Assembly: GCA_900175165.2 (NCBI GenBank)
Contig: FWWN02000394.1
Location: 1 to 64,000, forward strand
DNA length: 64,000 nt
Source: Rhizomucor pusillus
Taxonomy: Eukaryota; Mucoromycota; Mucoromycetes; Mucorales; Lichtheimiaceae
Direction of reading: 5' to 3'
Each line of letters starts with the position of its first letter. Position 1 is the stretch's first letter. The notes below the pieces were generated by a model. It did not search any database. It saw nothing but the letters and a program-made list of their open reading frames with translations, and was not told the DNA's origin. Below are positions 23,085-34,972 of this stretch, piece by piece. Made by a program: the position numbers and the translations under genes.

Positions 23085-23594
23085 ATGTCTGAACTCGTCG
23101 TTCCTGGTTTCAAGGGCTCTGAAATCATTGCCGAATTGGACAAGTCCTTTGCTAACATCTCCGCCGAGGAAAAGGCCAAGCTTATCAAGCAGGTGCGTCT
23201 CATATTTTCTTATCGGCTGTATGCAAACTGACTTTTATCACGTTGCTAGGTCAACGGCGTCTTCCAGTTCGTCCTCAAGAACAGCGAAGGCAAGGAGGAG
23301 ACTTTCACCGTCGATATTAAGAAGGAGGGCAAGGTCGTCCGCGGCAAGGGCAACCAGAAGGCTGACGTCATCCTCTCCTTGAAGGACGATGATTTTGTTG
23401 CCTTGGCAACAGGCAAGGCAAACGGTACGTACACAGACGAACCAAAACTGAGCCTTTTCTAATTGTGAATTCAACGTTATACAGGACAGAAGCTCTACAT
23501 GTCCGGGAAGCTGAAAGTGAAGGGTCAAATCATGCTGGCCATGAAGCTCGACAACGTCTTCAAGAGCCTCAAGCCCGCCACTGCCAAGTTGTAA
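23085..23594 (+). CDS. SCP2-domain sterol/lipid-transfer protein, peroxisomal
   Basis: 130 aa, exons 23085-23192, 23250-23424, 23485-23594. It consists of one SCP2 (sterol carrier protein 2) domain: helix-rich start (GSEIIAELDKSFANIS), the FTVDIKKEG strand, then ADVILSLKDDDFVALATGK and GKLKVKGQIMLAMKL, which form the lipid-binding floor. The last three residues, AKL, fit the type 1 peroxisome targeting signal. Fungal relatives such as yeast-like POX18 are induced on fatty acids. The exons are GC-richer and use preferred codons more than neighbours, and a clear TATA box is present, which suggests high expression. Exact ligand unknown. Confidence 0.92.
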
Positions 23595-24454
23595 AATACT
23601 CTTTGATATCGATTTCGATTTCATTATCTCTACCGAACATATACTCTTCTCTCGTTCCCGGCTGTCAAATTCGTCTTGTAATAAATACTGAAACTATTCA
23701 ATGTTCAGATACGGTGATAAACTGGCGGATTTTATGGTATCCGGAGACTGGAAAACGTCAAGGCACTGCTTGCTATAACAGTAAAACTAATACCCTAAAG
23801 ATTTGGATTTTCTTTGGCTGAGATACATCACGGCGTTTATTTGAGACATCTGGATAAGATGGAACGGTGATCTACGAGCTGCACGGTGAAAGGCAGAGGA
23901 GACAAAATGTATCAGACTTTTCGTAGGTCTCAACAATTGTCCCTGCATGTCGTCCTTAGTGACGGCGATATCTTGTTTTGTTTCGCTATTCGGCTGCTGA
24001 ACTTCTTGCCACCGCCTTTATCAATTCATCAAGGCATGCTGTCCCTACGAGCGAACTAACTAGAGAAATATAGATGCGCGATCATAAACATAGCATATCA
24101 TAACGCCATGATATGCTATTTATTGCAGGCGATGGAGTCTGCAGATTTATTAGAACTTGTATATGAACGCTGCGAAGGGTTGAGTGGCGGTAGGTACTTA
24201 AAACGTAGTACCGAGCAAGCAGATATCCATGATGAGATTTGCTCGCATGATACGACTTGTCGAGCTTGCTGACAGCCACATGCTAAAGCGAGTACTCCAT
24301 TATCTTGACATGGATATTTCGCTTTATTACTTTTACAACTAAGCGATAGAAAGATAAGTAGATCGGTAGTAAGAGGAATTTTTCTCGGCATGGATCGCTG
24401 CTTAAAAGTCCAATTCATGCTGCGGCACTGCTGTTCTCTCTGTCTTTTTCAACA
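23595..24454. other. Intergenic region between SCP2 gene and XPB
   Basis: 3' UTR of the SCP2 gene with AATAAA near 23681, then AT-rich DNA without a supported gene. Confidence 0.5.
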
Positions 24455-27400
24455 ATGAGCAAGAGAAAGCACGATGGTCGGTTGCATACCTAATTAGAAG
24501 CAGCCAAAAGGACTAGAAATTTACTTGATGCCTTTGTTTAGAGAGCTCTTCAGAGGATGAGGATAGCGATGTGCAGTTGGATGAAGACTTGAAACTGAAA
24601 CTTTATGGTACGTTTCGTAACTGATCAAATCTTGTACTTTGTACATTTATTGACGGATTTCAAGTCCCCAAAAATGCCAACTTGGACGTTTCAATGCTGC
24701 ATGCGAGTCAGCATGAATATATACACGACACTGAGAAGACAGACTTTATATCACATATCTTTGGCAATAAGGATTACACTGCATTGTCACTGAAAAAAGA
24801 TCACAGTTCTCGACCACTTTGGATCAGCCCAGAAGACGGACGCATCATTCTCGAATGGTTTTCTCCCATTGCAGAGCAAGCCCAAGATTTCTTGGTTGCG
24901 ATCAGTGAGCCTGTCAGCAGGTAGTGGTTGATACATAGTTGGTTTGTATGAGCAGGCGTGCTTACTAATTTTGCAGACCTGCACATATTCACGAATACAA
25001 GCTGACGGCGTATTCACTTTACGCTGCGGTCTCAGTGGGTCTAGAAACAGAGGACATCATTGAAGTTCTAAATCGTCTATCCAAAGTACCTGTTCCATCC
25101 AACATTACTGAATTCATACGACAATGTACATTATCCTACGGCAAAGTGAAGCTTGTATTGAAACACAACCGCTATTATGTCGAATCATCACATCCCGATA
25201 TCCTCCAGATGCTGCTAAAAGACCCAACAATCAATGCTGGTCGCATTATTCGCAACGAAAATGACCAGATTATCAGTGCTCCTGAAGGCTCAAACGCGTT
25301 AATCGTCAACAGCAAACCTACAGGGAAGGATTTGAATATACCCGGCGTACAAAAGCCTAAAGAAGAAAAGCCATTGAGTGCCGAGGAAGAAGCACGCAAA
25401 AAAGAAGAAGAGAAACTATTTGGTGCAGTTGTCAGGATTGACAAGGAAGACGAGGAAGAAGATCTCGATGCTGGCGAACAGGTTCACTCGTTTGAAATTG
25501 CAGCGGAGCAAGTTGGAGTAAGATATACAATAACCACCGGACATATGCTTGAGGACATTCGTTAACATTATTGACTCGTGCTTAGAATATTAAAAAGCGA
25601 TGTAACGACATTGATTATCCCATGTTGGAAGAATACGATTTTCGAAATGACACGGTCAATCCGAACTTGGAAATTGACCTCAAACCTACGACTGTCATTC
25701 GTCCATATCAGGAGAAGAGTTTATCGAAGATGTTTGGTAACGGGTGAGTTGTCAACTTGGAAGTTTACAAAGGATAATTTTCTGAAACTTCTACCAGCCG
25801 CGCACGATCTGGAATTATCGTACTTCCGTGCGGCGCTGGCAAGACATTGGTCGGTATTACTGCAGCGTGTACAATCAAAAAGAGCTGTCTCGTTTTATGC
25901 ACATCTTCGTAAGTTACTTTGTATTGCAATTACTGGTCATACGCAACAGTAACTTAATATTGAAATAGTGTATCAGTTATGCAATGGAAGCAACAATTTC
26001 TACAATGGAGTAACATCAAGGAAAACCAAATTGCTGTCTTCACGTCTGATTGCAAAGAAAAGGTAAAAATCCAGTTTATCCAAATTTGTGGAAGTAGATA
26101 TTCACTGCTAGCGAAACTAGTTCTCTGGAAGTTCAGGCATTGTGATATCAACTTATTCCATGGTTGCCAACAAGCGCAAGCGTTCGTATGATGCACAAAA
26201 GATGATGGAGTTCTTGGAGTCTCGAGAATGGGGCTTTTTGCTTCTCGACGAAGTGCACGTTGTGCCGGCAAATATGTTCCGCACGGTCGTTACAACTATC
26301 GCCGCCCATGCTAAATTGGGTTTGACGGCTACTTTGGTGCGAGAAGACGAAAAGATTGATGACTTGAACTTTTTGATTGGACCTAAATTATATGAAGCAA
26401 ACTGGATGGATTTGGCCAGCCGAGGCCACATCGCCAACGTCCAGGTATGTTGCTCAATGGAAACAAAAATGAAAAGAGACGATCACTGATCGGAACAACA
26501 GTGCGCTGAAGTCTGGTGCCCCATGACCCCGGAGTTTTATAAAGAATATCTCCAAGAAAACTCTCGCAAGAGAACACTGTTGTATGTCATGAACCCGAAC
26601 AAATTCCAAGCATGTCAATATCTGATCCAGTATCACGAGCAACGTGGAGACAAGATTATTGTCTTTTCAGACAATGTATATGCGCTTGTCGTAAGTATAT
26701 AACTATACACTGGCGGTCTGCAACACAATTGCTGAGTTTTTGAATGTGCAGGAATATGCCAAAAAGCTTGGTAAACCATACATCTATGGTGGAACCGGTC
26801 AACAAGAACGAATGCGTATTCTGCAAAACTTCCAATACAACCCAGCTGTGAATACTATTTTCTTATCCAAAGTTGGCGACACAAGTATCGATCTGCCAGA
26901 GGCAACGTGCCTGATCCAAATATCTTCGCATTATGGCTCTAGACGTCAGGAAGCACAGCGACTTGGCCGTATCCTGCGTGCCAAGCGCAGAAATGACGAA
27001 GGTTTCAATGCTTTCTTCTATTCATTGGTGTCGCGTGACACGCAAGAAATGTATTATTCTACCAAGCGACAACAATTTTTAATCGATCAAGGTTATGCAT
27101 TCAAAGTTATTACGACCCTGGAAGGCATGGAAAGCGATCCAAACTTGGTTTTCCGCACGCATCAAGAGCAGATGGACCTCTTAAAGTCTGTTTTGCTTAC
27201 AAACGAGGTAAGCTTTAAAGTGGGAGCGGTGTTGTGCGAACTTTCTGCATGAGCCTTTTTTTAAATGATTAATCTTAATCCAGGCTGATCTTAAAGATGA
27301 AGTACTGGATGTCGCTGATGACGTGGGCCGTATCACAGATCGGAAGGCAGCCGCGAAGGGTCGCACGAATGGTGTCAAACGGTCCGTGACTACGTCCAAG

Positions 27401-27541
27401 ACGTTGGCTGGAGGAGATAATATGGCATACATCGAGTATTCGCGCAACTCGGGTGGCCAATTCTCGAACCGCGGTCGTGGTCAAACGGGCGGATCCAAGG
27501 AACATCATGCATTATTCAAAAAATATCTTGGTCGAAAGTGA
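24455..27541 (+). CDS. SSL2: XPB/SSL2 DNA helicase, TFIIH subunit
   Basis: 3'-5' DNA translocase of TFIIH, needed for promoter opening by RNA polymerase II and for nucleotide excision repair. 824 aa in 11 exons: 24455-24476, 24542-24607, 24665-24920, 24977-25517, 25586-25743, 25798-25908, 25969-26062, 26121-26444, 26502-26690, 26752-27207, 27284-27541. The acidic N-terminus leads to the damage-recognition domain, then Walker A (PCGAGKT), the DEVH box, the RED motif ([12 protein letters not shown]), [19 protein letters not shown] and the motif VI region [15 protein letters not shown]. All catalytic motifs are intact and length is normal (human 782). The first coding exon is 22 nt; its donor GTCGGT is weak, so the first seven residues are less certain. 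Introns are otherwise standard. Confidence 0.97.
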
Positions 27542-27657
27542 TAGCATGTGTGTGCGTTGTGTAAATATAGACCATAAATCTGTGTGTGGCAACAACTGTT
27601 GTTCGTCACGTTTGTAAATTGCAGCAAAAAAGAGCATCGACAGTGCCGGACTTTGCA

Positions 27658-27918
27658 TTAAGCTGCACGCCGCTCGTACATTTTTTCCGGTGTGTATATT
27701 GATTTTGCTAAAGATAATGGTAACGAGACAGACCATGCGATTGGCGACAAATAAACAGTTGCGCTCACATGACAGATGTTTTGTAACGGATCTTCCTTCC
27801 GGTAAAGCGCATTGTACAAATGGAAGTATTCACGTGGCGGGTAATTGATGCGAAGCTCACGATGATGGGCAAGAGAGGTAGGCAGTGGTACCTGATTTCG
27901 GTCGCCACTCCGAACCAT
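27658..27918 (-). CDS. Small putative single-pass membrane protein, 86 aa
   Basis: Not recognised. One open frame beginning MVRSGDRNQ and ending YTPEKMYERRAA, with one hydrophobic stretch (VYLSPIAWSVSLPLS) and a basic, Tyr-rich middle. The frame is well balanced in codon use and lies alone between XPB (stop 116 bp away, convergent) and the Sel1 gene (divergent). An internal GTGAGC...TAG pair could be spliced to give another C-terminus. It could be a small organelle membrane protein; this is a guess from composition only. Confidence 0.4.
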   Translation of the reverse strand: MVRSGDRNQVPLPTSLAHHRELRINYPPREYFHLYNALYRKEDPLQNICHVSATVYLSPIAWSVSLPLSLAKSIYTPEKMYERRAA

Positions 27919-28358
27919 GGAAAAGGCAAAAACGATGGTAGCACGGGCTTTGGAGTTTGCTGCTGTCTCCCCTTCCTTTCTGCATATATCCTTGGGCGGA
28001 TAAATAATAATAATTGTCTGGAAAAAGTAGATGCAGCCACTATACTGTATCACGCGGCATTAAAAGTTCTGTTAGGAAAATCAATGATTTAAAGGCTGTT
28101 TGTTCCTCTCCTTACTGCTGGTGTTATTAGTTGGAGGGAATTGCAATTGACAAGTGCCGGTCGGATGGATTGAAAGGGAAATAAAGGGGGAGGGGGCCGC
28201 GCGGAGCGGGACGAGGGTGGATAAGGATAGACCTTTCTTGCGGACGGACGCCAAGCGAAAAAGTTAAAGCGCACATGCATATCAACATCAGCGAAAACGA
28301 TAAATTGGGTTTCCTTTCATCTGTCTTCTTTTTTCTTTTCACTTCCATCATCCTCACC

Positions 28359-30412
28359 ATGACGACAGCCACCGTGCTTGATCATTTGATGCAGTCTTCA
28401 CGGCGAGCCTTGACAAAGATCTACAAACGAAAGTGTGCAAGCGCTACGACTACGTCTCTTGCAACTACTGCTACCACCTTAGCAGCAGCCGATCAAATGT
28501 TTGAACGGGCTCAGGATTACTTATTTGGACGCCACGGCTATGCAAAGAACCAGCAGCGAGCGGTTGCATTGCTGTTAAAAAATTCAGACCACCATGCCCC
28601 TTCAAAGGCAGTTCTCGGCTTCTGCTACGAGTTTGGACTGGGGATCGAGCAAGACTTTAGAGCAGCGGAAGAGTGCTACATCGAATCAGCGCAAGATCAA
28701 GCAGAGAGCGAGTGTGTAGATACAGCAGGTTTACTCGCCATGGTTCGACTCTCATTTCTACGCAAATATGGACGACCGGCCGTTCGAATTGATCGAACGG
28801 AAGCAGAGCACTGGGAGGCAGTGATAAAAAGCCATGGCCGTCGCGCGATCGATTGGCTGCAGCGCGCCGCACGGGAGTACTGCTGTGCAGCTAGTCAGTA
28901 TTGTCTTGGAGTGTGCTATCACGACGGCATTGCAGTCCCCAAAAACGCGCATGTGGCATTCGGGTGGTACAAGAAAAGCGCCGAGCAAGGCAACTGTCGC
29001 GGCCAAGGGATTCTCGGATACTGCTACGGTGAAGGATTCGGTGTCGAAAAAGATGAGGCGGAAGCTTTGCGATGGTACCATCGCGCAGCAGAGCAAGGCG
29101 AGACGGTTGCGATTTACAACATTGGATACTGCTACGAGGATGGGATCGGCGTCGAAAAAAATGTGGAGGTTGCAGTCGAGTGGTACAGACGATCGGCTGA
29201 ACAGGGCAATGCATTCGCTCAAAATTCCTTGGGTTACTGCTACGAAGATGGGATCGGCGTCACCAAGAATTTGAAACTAGCAGCAGAATGGTACAAGAAA
29301 TCAGCTGAACAAGGGTACCCCTGGGCCCAGTGCAACCTTGGTTACTGCTACCAGAACGGAATCGGTGTCAGCAGGGATCCCGCGCAGGGTGCGCATTGGT
29401 ACGCAGAAGCTGCGCGGCAGGGCCATTCGAGAGCGCAGCACAATCTTGGATTCTGCTACCAAAACGGCATCGGCGTCGAACAGTGCGCTTCCAGCGCTGT
29501 TTACTGGTATCACAAATCAGCAAGTCAAGGCAACATGTTTGCATACCACTCGTTAGGCTACTGCTACCAGAACGGCATCGGTGTCGCCATCGACGACGCA
29601 GAAGCTGTGCGATGGTACACTTTAAGCGCACAAAAGAACCATGCACCCGCACAACTTTCACTTGGTTTCTGTTACCGCAACGGCGTTGGTGTTCCGAGAG
29701 ACGAACGACAGGCTGTCTACTGGTTCCGGATGGCTGCCGAGCAAGGGAACCCACTGGCACAAAACTCACTTGGTTTCTGCTACGAGGAAGGTATCGGGGT
29801 CCAGGCAGATCCATCGCAAGCAGTGCACTGGTACCTCAAGTCGGCCAAGCAGGGCAATCCCTGGGCACAATGCAATCTGGGTTATTGCTATGCAAACGGC
29901 ATTGGTGTTGAAATCAATGCAGCTCGAGCGGTATACTGGTATCGTCACGCAGCTGCGCAGAACCATGCCCGTGCCCTCGATAAACTTGGACTTCATCTGC
30001 AGGCGGGACTCGGTGTACAGCAAGACATGACCCTCTCAGTAAAGTACTTTAGACAAGCAGCAGAGCAGGGCCACGTTGCTGCCCAGTATCATCTTGGTCT
30101 GTGCTATGAGCGAGGATTGGGAGTACAAACCAACCTACGGGAGGCACTTGCCTGGTTTGAGCGCGCCGCTGTGGTAAGTATCAGTTGGGGTCACTTACAT
30201 TGCTTTGTTGGATCCTGACACTATTATTTTACTTCTAGAATGGATGTCGCAGCTCTCAGGAGCGTTTGAGAAGATTGTTGCTACGCTACTGTCTGGAGAA
30301 CGCATCGGTCGCTGATGTCGTGGATTCGTGCCTGAGCGGCAACTTGTCTTCTGCAGATGAAACCTGTCGACCTGTGGGATGGATCCTAGGATACAGCGCT
30401 CGCGCAGCATAA
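28359..30412 (+). CDS. Sel1-repeat protein with 13 repeats
   Basis: 662 aa, exons 28359-30173 and 30239-30412. From about residue 80 to 600 the protein is a solenoid of 13 Sel1-like repeats (a TPR relative) with core LGYCYxxGIGV and following AVxWYxKSAEQG, spaced 36 residues, with one ~35-residue insertion after repeat 1. Twelve of 13 carry Cys in the same place. Such proteins are scaffolds, for example yeast Chs4/Skt5 in chitin synthase activation and Hrd3 in ER quality control; this one has no prenylation motif, so the role is open. An upstream in-frame ATG at 28275 would add 28 mostly hydrophobic residues; I prefer 28359 because the DNA between looks like a CT-rich leader. The C-terminal exon is a unique Arg/Leu-rich cap. 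Confidence 0.85.
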
Positions 30413-30809
30413 ACGCATATAATCATTCCTGTCATCTTTACATTACAAATGTTGTACAATTACTCCTGCATCAACCCTCCCTCTCTCTATCTTACTTTCT
30501 TACTTTAGTAATATTACTTTAACGCACGATTAAATTTGCTTTATTTGTTGTTTTTTTTTCGCAGTAATGCTTCAAAATGACATGTTATTTCCTTCGAAGG
30601 GAATCCAAGGTATCCTTACTTTCGATAGTACATTAGTTATTGTCTAATTGTAAACACGATCCAGACGTTGTAGTACGGGAAGCTTTCTTCATCGATGATT
30701 GTGGCGGTCAGCACCGGTTTTGCATTCCTGCTGACTGACAGCATGGCTAGCTTCCCGAAACTCGGACCTTATCCCTCTTCTCTTTCTGTGTGCGTCTAGT
30801 GTTATTTTC
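30413..30809. other. Intergenic region after the Sel1 gene
   Basis: T/C-rich 3' UTR and upstream sequence. A short frame starting at the ATG at 30743 (MASFPKLGPYPSSL) ends quickly and cannot be joined in phase to the next gene, so it may be an upstream ORF. Confidence 0.4.
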
Positions 30810-31283
30810 ATGGCTGTATTTCTTCCAGTTGTGCTTGTTGGAGCTCCCGTAGGCTACTTTTCCTGGACGACCGTTTTTAACGGCGTCGATTACCAAGTTG
30901 CCAAAATCAGCGAGGGTCCTGTCAAAGACGATCAAGGTATGAGCAACTTGTTACCCATATCTAAATAAAGAGTTTTCGTTTTGAAATTGAGACTTCCTCC
31001 GGTGAAATGACTAGGTAAAAGCATCAGTGAATTGCTACACCAAGATTACCGGCCACGATCAGGCATGGCGGCAGCAGCCGGCTCCCTGGTTTCCTTTGCG
31101 GCATTGAGCAAAGTGACCTTCAACAAGGAGACACGCCACCGCTTATTTTTCGCAAAGGCACCACCCAACACAAACATACGCATGGCAACGTTAAAGATGG
31201 GAATAGAGCTTTTGATACGAAGTGGCATTGTATTTTACGGAGCAGCTGTTGGAGGCGCCGTCGCAGGACGACTAGCTGCATAA
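30810..31283 (+). CDS. Small membrane protein, unknown function
   Basis: 131 aa, exons 30810-30936 and 31015-31283, intron GT-AG in phase. Three hydrophobic stretches: VFLPVVLVGAPVGYFSW near the start, MAAAAGSLVSFAALSKV in the middle, and a Gly/Ala-rich end (GIVFYGAAVGGAVAGRLAA) typical of a packed membrane helix. No family was recognised. Its stop lies 36 bp from the stop of the convergent PRM10-like gene, so their mRNA ends probably overlap. The start is the first ATG from which the exon stays open. Confidence 0.6.
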
Positions 31284-31319
31284 CTCCCTTTCAATATTGT
31301 ATATATATAATAGTCAATA

Positions 31320-33464
31320 CTAGAAACTAGCAACCGGTGTGTGTGCCTTGCCTCTTGGATAGAATAGAAGCGTAGAAAGATATAAACCAAGTGTGATACC
31401 GATAGAAGCTTCGATGACTGCCCAACTGAACAGTGCCGCCGTGTTTCCTCCCGCCTCTTGCGCGCCTGAGAATGCTGCCAGTCCACTCCTCAGACCAACG
31501 GCTCCCGGCACAAGCAAGAACGAACCAAGCAAAATGGCATCAAATGATATGTCTTGTGTAATCTTGGTATACAGATTGCCGAGGAGACCTACGACCAGCG
31601 CTGGGACCAACTGCGAAACCTGGTTGTTCGCGTGTGTCCAGTTTGAAAGTGCATAAGATACTGCGTAGCCGGCACAGGCGACACTGATCATGAACGGCCA
31701 GCGACGTGGAAGTGCACGGACAAAAATACAAAAACAGATCTAAATGCAGTAGTTAGAAGGATACACTACATATTGAATGAATAGCAATACTTGCACAAAA
31801 CCACGGGACGAATAAAAAGTACCACCAGTTGGAGAGCGTCTTTGGACAGGTGTCTGGATTGTACAATTGGACCTTTGTATCAAATGTTCTGTAGAGACCT
31901 TGCCCTGTGGTAAGGCCATAAGCTAGCAAGAACGAATAGATAAAAGCATAGACTAGGCGGATGACACCACTAATGATACTGCGGCTTGCCAGCTCCATAA
32001 TAGACATCGCCATCGGCCATCCAGGCAGCAAGACAATAACAGCTGCGAATGCAGTAGGTGTGTAGCAAATGTTCGCGTAGCTGACTGCAGTTGCAATGAA
32101 CCCGATAATGATAGATACTGTGATGTCGAAAAGAGGTCCCATACCAGGGAGCTTGCTGGAGAAGATCTCGTAGATTGCTAACCACAGACCAAGACCAGCT
32201 GCCATGCCAGCTTCTTTCCATCCTCCTCCAAAAAAGATAATTGATGAAGCGAATGCGGCAAATGCGTACGATAAACTTCGCACCCATTCTGGAAAATACA
32301 GCGGTAATGCCTTGATACGCTCCAGATACTCGATGGCGTCATCTACTGTGGTTTGTCCAAGCGTAATGAGGCGCTCCAGTCGGTATACTTCAATCAAGCG
32401 ACTCATATCAAAGCCTTGGGTCTGTCCTAAAAAGAACGTTTCGGTCGCATGTGCAGCGCTGTCGTAGAAGCTGAGTAAGATAACGTCTGGCATATAGACA
32501 AATGCAGCATCGATGTCGATAGCAGTCGCCGTGAGCCGCAAGAAATGCTGGATACGATGTGCTGGGCAGCCATATTTCATCAAGCTGATGGCAAGCTTCC
32601 GCATGAGAGCTTGCTTTTGCAAATAATTGGCAATCTCAAAGGTGAGACGAATACGTTCATCGATATCCTTGAAGCTCAGTTTTTGGCTGGACTTGATGGA
32701 ATCCACGCGCTGTTTACATCGATCAACGCGAGGTACAATGTATGCGTTCGTCCGCTTTGCCTTCTTTGTCCTTTTCTTCTTTTGCTTTTCTCTTGTTACT
32801 GGTTTCTCAGCACTTGAATCCTATTTAGAAAGACATTGTGAGCGGATTACACAGAAGGCCACGGTAACTGACTTAGTACTTGTATCTGTCCGAACGAAAC
32901 TCGCGGTGGAGCGTGGCTCAGGCTAGCGCTCGGTCTCGGCGGTCTTGATTTGGAGGAGACACTGGCTCTATCTCCAACGGCGCCCTGACCCATTAATGTT
33001 GACTGGATACCTTTGATCTCACCTCCTGATGGTCGCCTGAATCCACCACCGCTGCTGCCACCGCCACCAACAGCATTGAACGTTTGATCTACAAGTCGCG
33101 CTGCTTCCAATACATTTTTTTCAAAGGTCGACTTTTCTCCACTTAATATCCGCACACGCATTGCTTCCATTCCCAACGGGTTGATAAATGAACCCTCTTC
33201 TTCGTCAGTCTGTCCCGTCGGAACCTGTTTAGATAGCAGCTCGCTGGGAGGCGACTGAGACTTTTGCAGTATGGCTTGCCGCAACGCCTCAAGTTCCAAA
33301 GGAGACGGCTCATAGTCTTCTGCCGATGTGATATCCTTTTCCGCTTGCGATTGTACATCTACCGAGTCTCGAGGATGTTGCTGCTGCTGCTCTTTTGGTG
33401 ATTGCGGTTTTTCTTGACTTGCTTGCTCCATTATCGAATTTAACGATGGTGATGATATTGACAT
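31320..33464 (-). CDS. PRM10-like DUF1212/ThrE-family membrane protein
   Basis: 676 aa, exons 33464-32880, 32820-31795, 31739-31320. The N-terminal 230 residues are low-complexity, with a Gln run, a Gly-rich patch and a basic Lys/Arg stretch. From about residue 250 comes the DUF1212 (ThrE) domain: LMKYGCPAHRIQHFL and the following hydrophobic region with many membrane helices (SSIIFFGGGW, SIIIGFIATAVSY, AAVIVLLPG), then a ThrE_2-type second half with VPALVVGLLGNLY and LLVPGAVGLRSG. Yeast PRM10 is a pheromone-induced membrane protein of unknown function; bacterial ThrE exports threonine. Substrate here is unknown. Intron 2 needs a GC donor (31794, GCAAGTAT). The joint in intron 1 is supported by a continuous frame. 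Confidence 0.85.
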
Positions 33465-34599
33465 GATATGTTTGTTTTTCTAGTGGAAAACCTGCAATGC
33501 GTAGCAAACAAGCAAAAATTTGTGTTCGTCTTATTGAGGAGTATGTTCCGAGACATTTTTCACCGTATCAAGTAATGGATTGTTATACGGGATGGAAGTA
33601 AGAAACAACGATAACTTCAGTGACGACGAATGGATAAATAGCTACGTCCGAAAATGTAGCAAAAATACAAATCTTTACAATACCAGTAGCTTTGCTTTGG
33701 GAACTGAATAATTCAATTATTATATGCAAGATATTTTTAAAACCATCGAGTCCTTATATCCTACTGTAGCTTGGTGCATAGGGCGTTTATCAACCTACAT
33801 AGCACGTATAGATGCCGAATCCTGAAGTTGAATGGACTTGTGACAAGCGAGGAAAGCTCGAGGAGCACCACCTATCTCCACTGTAGTCTCTGTAAAATGA
33901 AGCATTTGCAGCGATAAAAAGGAAGAAGCTTTGCATTCTTCTTTGCGACATTATCGACGGTTTGCATTTGTTTAGGTGTGCTTAGGTAGGATTGGCTAAA
34001 GTCATATCTTTCGTTTTTGGCATAGATACTTAGAATTTGCACTTTCGAGGTCAACTTGCAGTACCCAACATTGTTACGCTGCCACTCCTTTGCATGTTAC
34101 ATCAGTAGACACTGTGAAGTTTGTAAGCTTCGATTATAGAGCAGGTAGCAACTGAATTTATTTCATTTGGGCACATCTAAGGCCCTCAGTATGTCTAAAT
34201 GAGTACCCCTCTGAGCCTAATAGAGTAACATAACAAACTCTACTCAAGTTTCCCAAAGGGGGAGCCTCAGCCCTATTTTCCGCCGGAAAGGGAATCCCCA
34301 GTAGCCGGAAGTGTCCCAGCGGAGTTAGTAAAAACTAGCCACACTTTGGAGGCCTTCTGTGATTTCGTTCCTTCCACCAAGTCCACAAACGTCATCTGTC
34401 ATAAGACCTGTACCCATTGAGGAGTTCCGACATTTTATTTGTCAGTGCACGACAGAGAATGGGGGATGCGACATTAGTTACTGATCCCGCTCTCAGCAGC
34501 GTCACCATAGATTAGAAGTCCTTTATACCGAGTCCTAATGACTAGAATGTTGTAACGAGGGATCATGTACGTGGGTGCGACTAATGATTGTCAGTAGCG
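33465..34599. other. Gene-poor region with possible retroelement relics
   Basis: AT-rich, no intact gene. Around 34410-34470 a translated stretch with RHFICQC resembles the zinc knuckle of fungal non-LTR elements, but frames are broken and similarity is weak. Confidence 0.4.
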
Positions 34600-34972
34600 G
34601 ATGCGACATGGACCTTCGGGTGCTCACAGACTGTGTCAAAAAAGGAAAGAGGAAGATGTCGGACCACGCAAACCGGCACGGACAGTGTGAAATTGCTTGT
34701 TGAAACCAAGCTCATCCTTGACGACTGTCTGGCGAAAACGGACGATAGTGATCAACACGTGATCCCAGCCATCCAACTCTATGGTAGCTTTTTTCATATC
34801 CATCCTTTGCACTTAACTCTTGAATAGGTCATACTTTAAAGCTCCTGTCTCTGCGATTGGCAGCAGATGGACTTAACGTCGCTGTCTCTGAAGGCACTGC
34901 CAAGTTTCCCGTCAACCCCTTTGACCTCAAAAGCTTCCGGAACGTCATCAAGATTTTGTATAATTCAAAGTA
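34600..34972 (+). pseudogene. Decayed copy of a repeated fungal protein family
   Basis: Coding-like sequence that changes frame at least twice and has several in-frame stops. Readable parts in order are DMDLRVLTDCVKKGKRKMSD, then in another frame VKLLVETKLILDDCL and IPAIQLYG, then ADGLNVAVSEGTAKFPVNP and FDLKSFRNVIKILY before a stop. The order and style recall long hypothetical proteins present in many copies in Mucorales genomes; I cannot name a function. No start or promoter is apparent. Loss of frame suggests it is dead. Confidence 0.5.

Noticed and set aside
29330..29911. Long overlapping frames inside the Sel1 gene on both strands
   Set aside because: They are shadows of a repetitive coding sequence; the repeats force open frames in other registers.
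30743..30800. ATG at 30743 (MASFPKLG) as first exon of the small membrane protein
   Set aside because: No donor/acceptor pair joins it in phase to the downstream frame; it ends at TAG after 19 codons.
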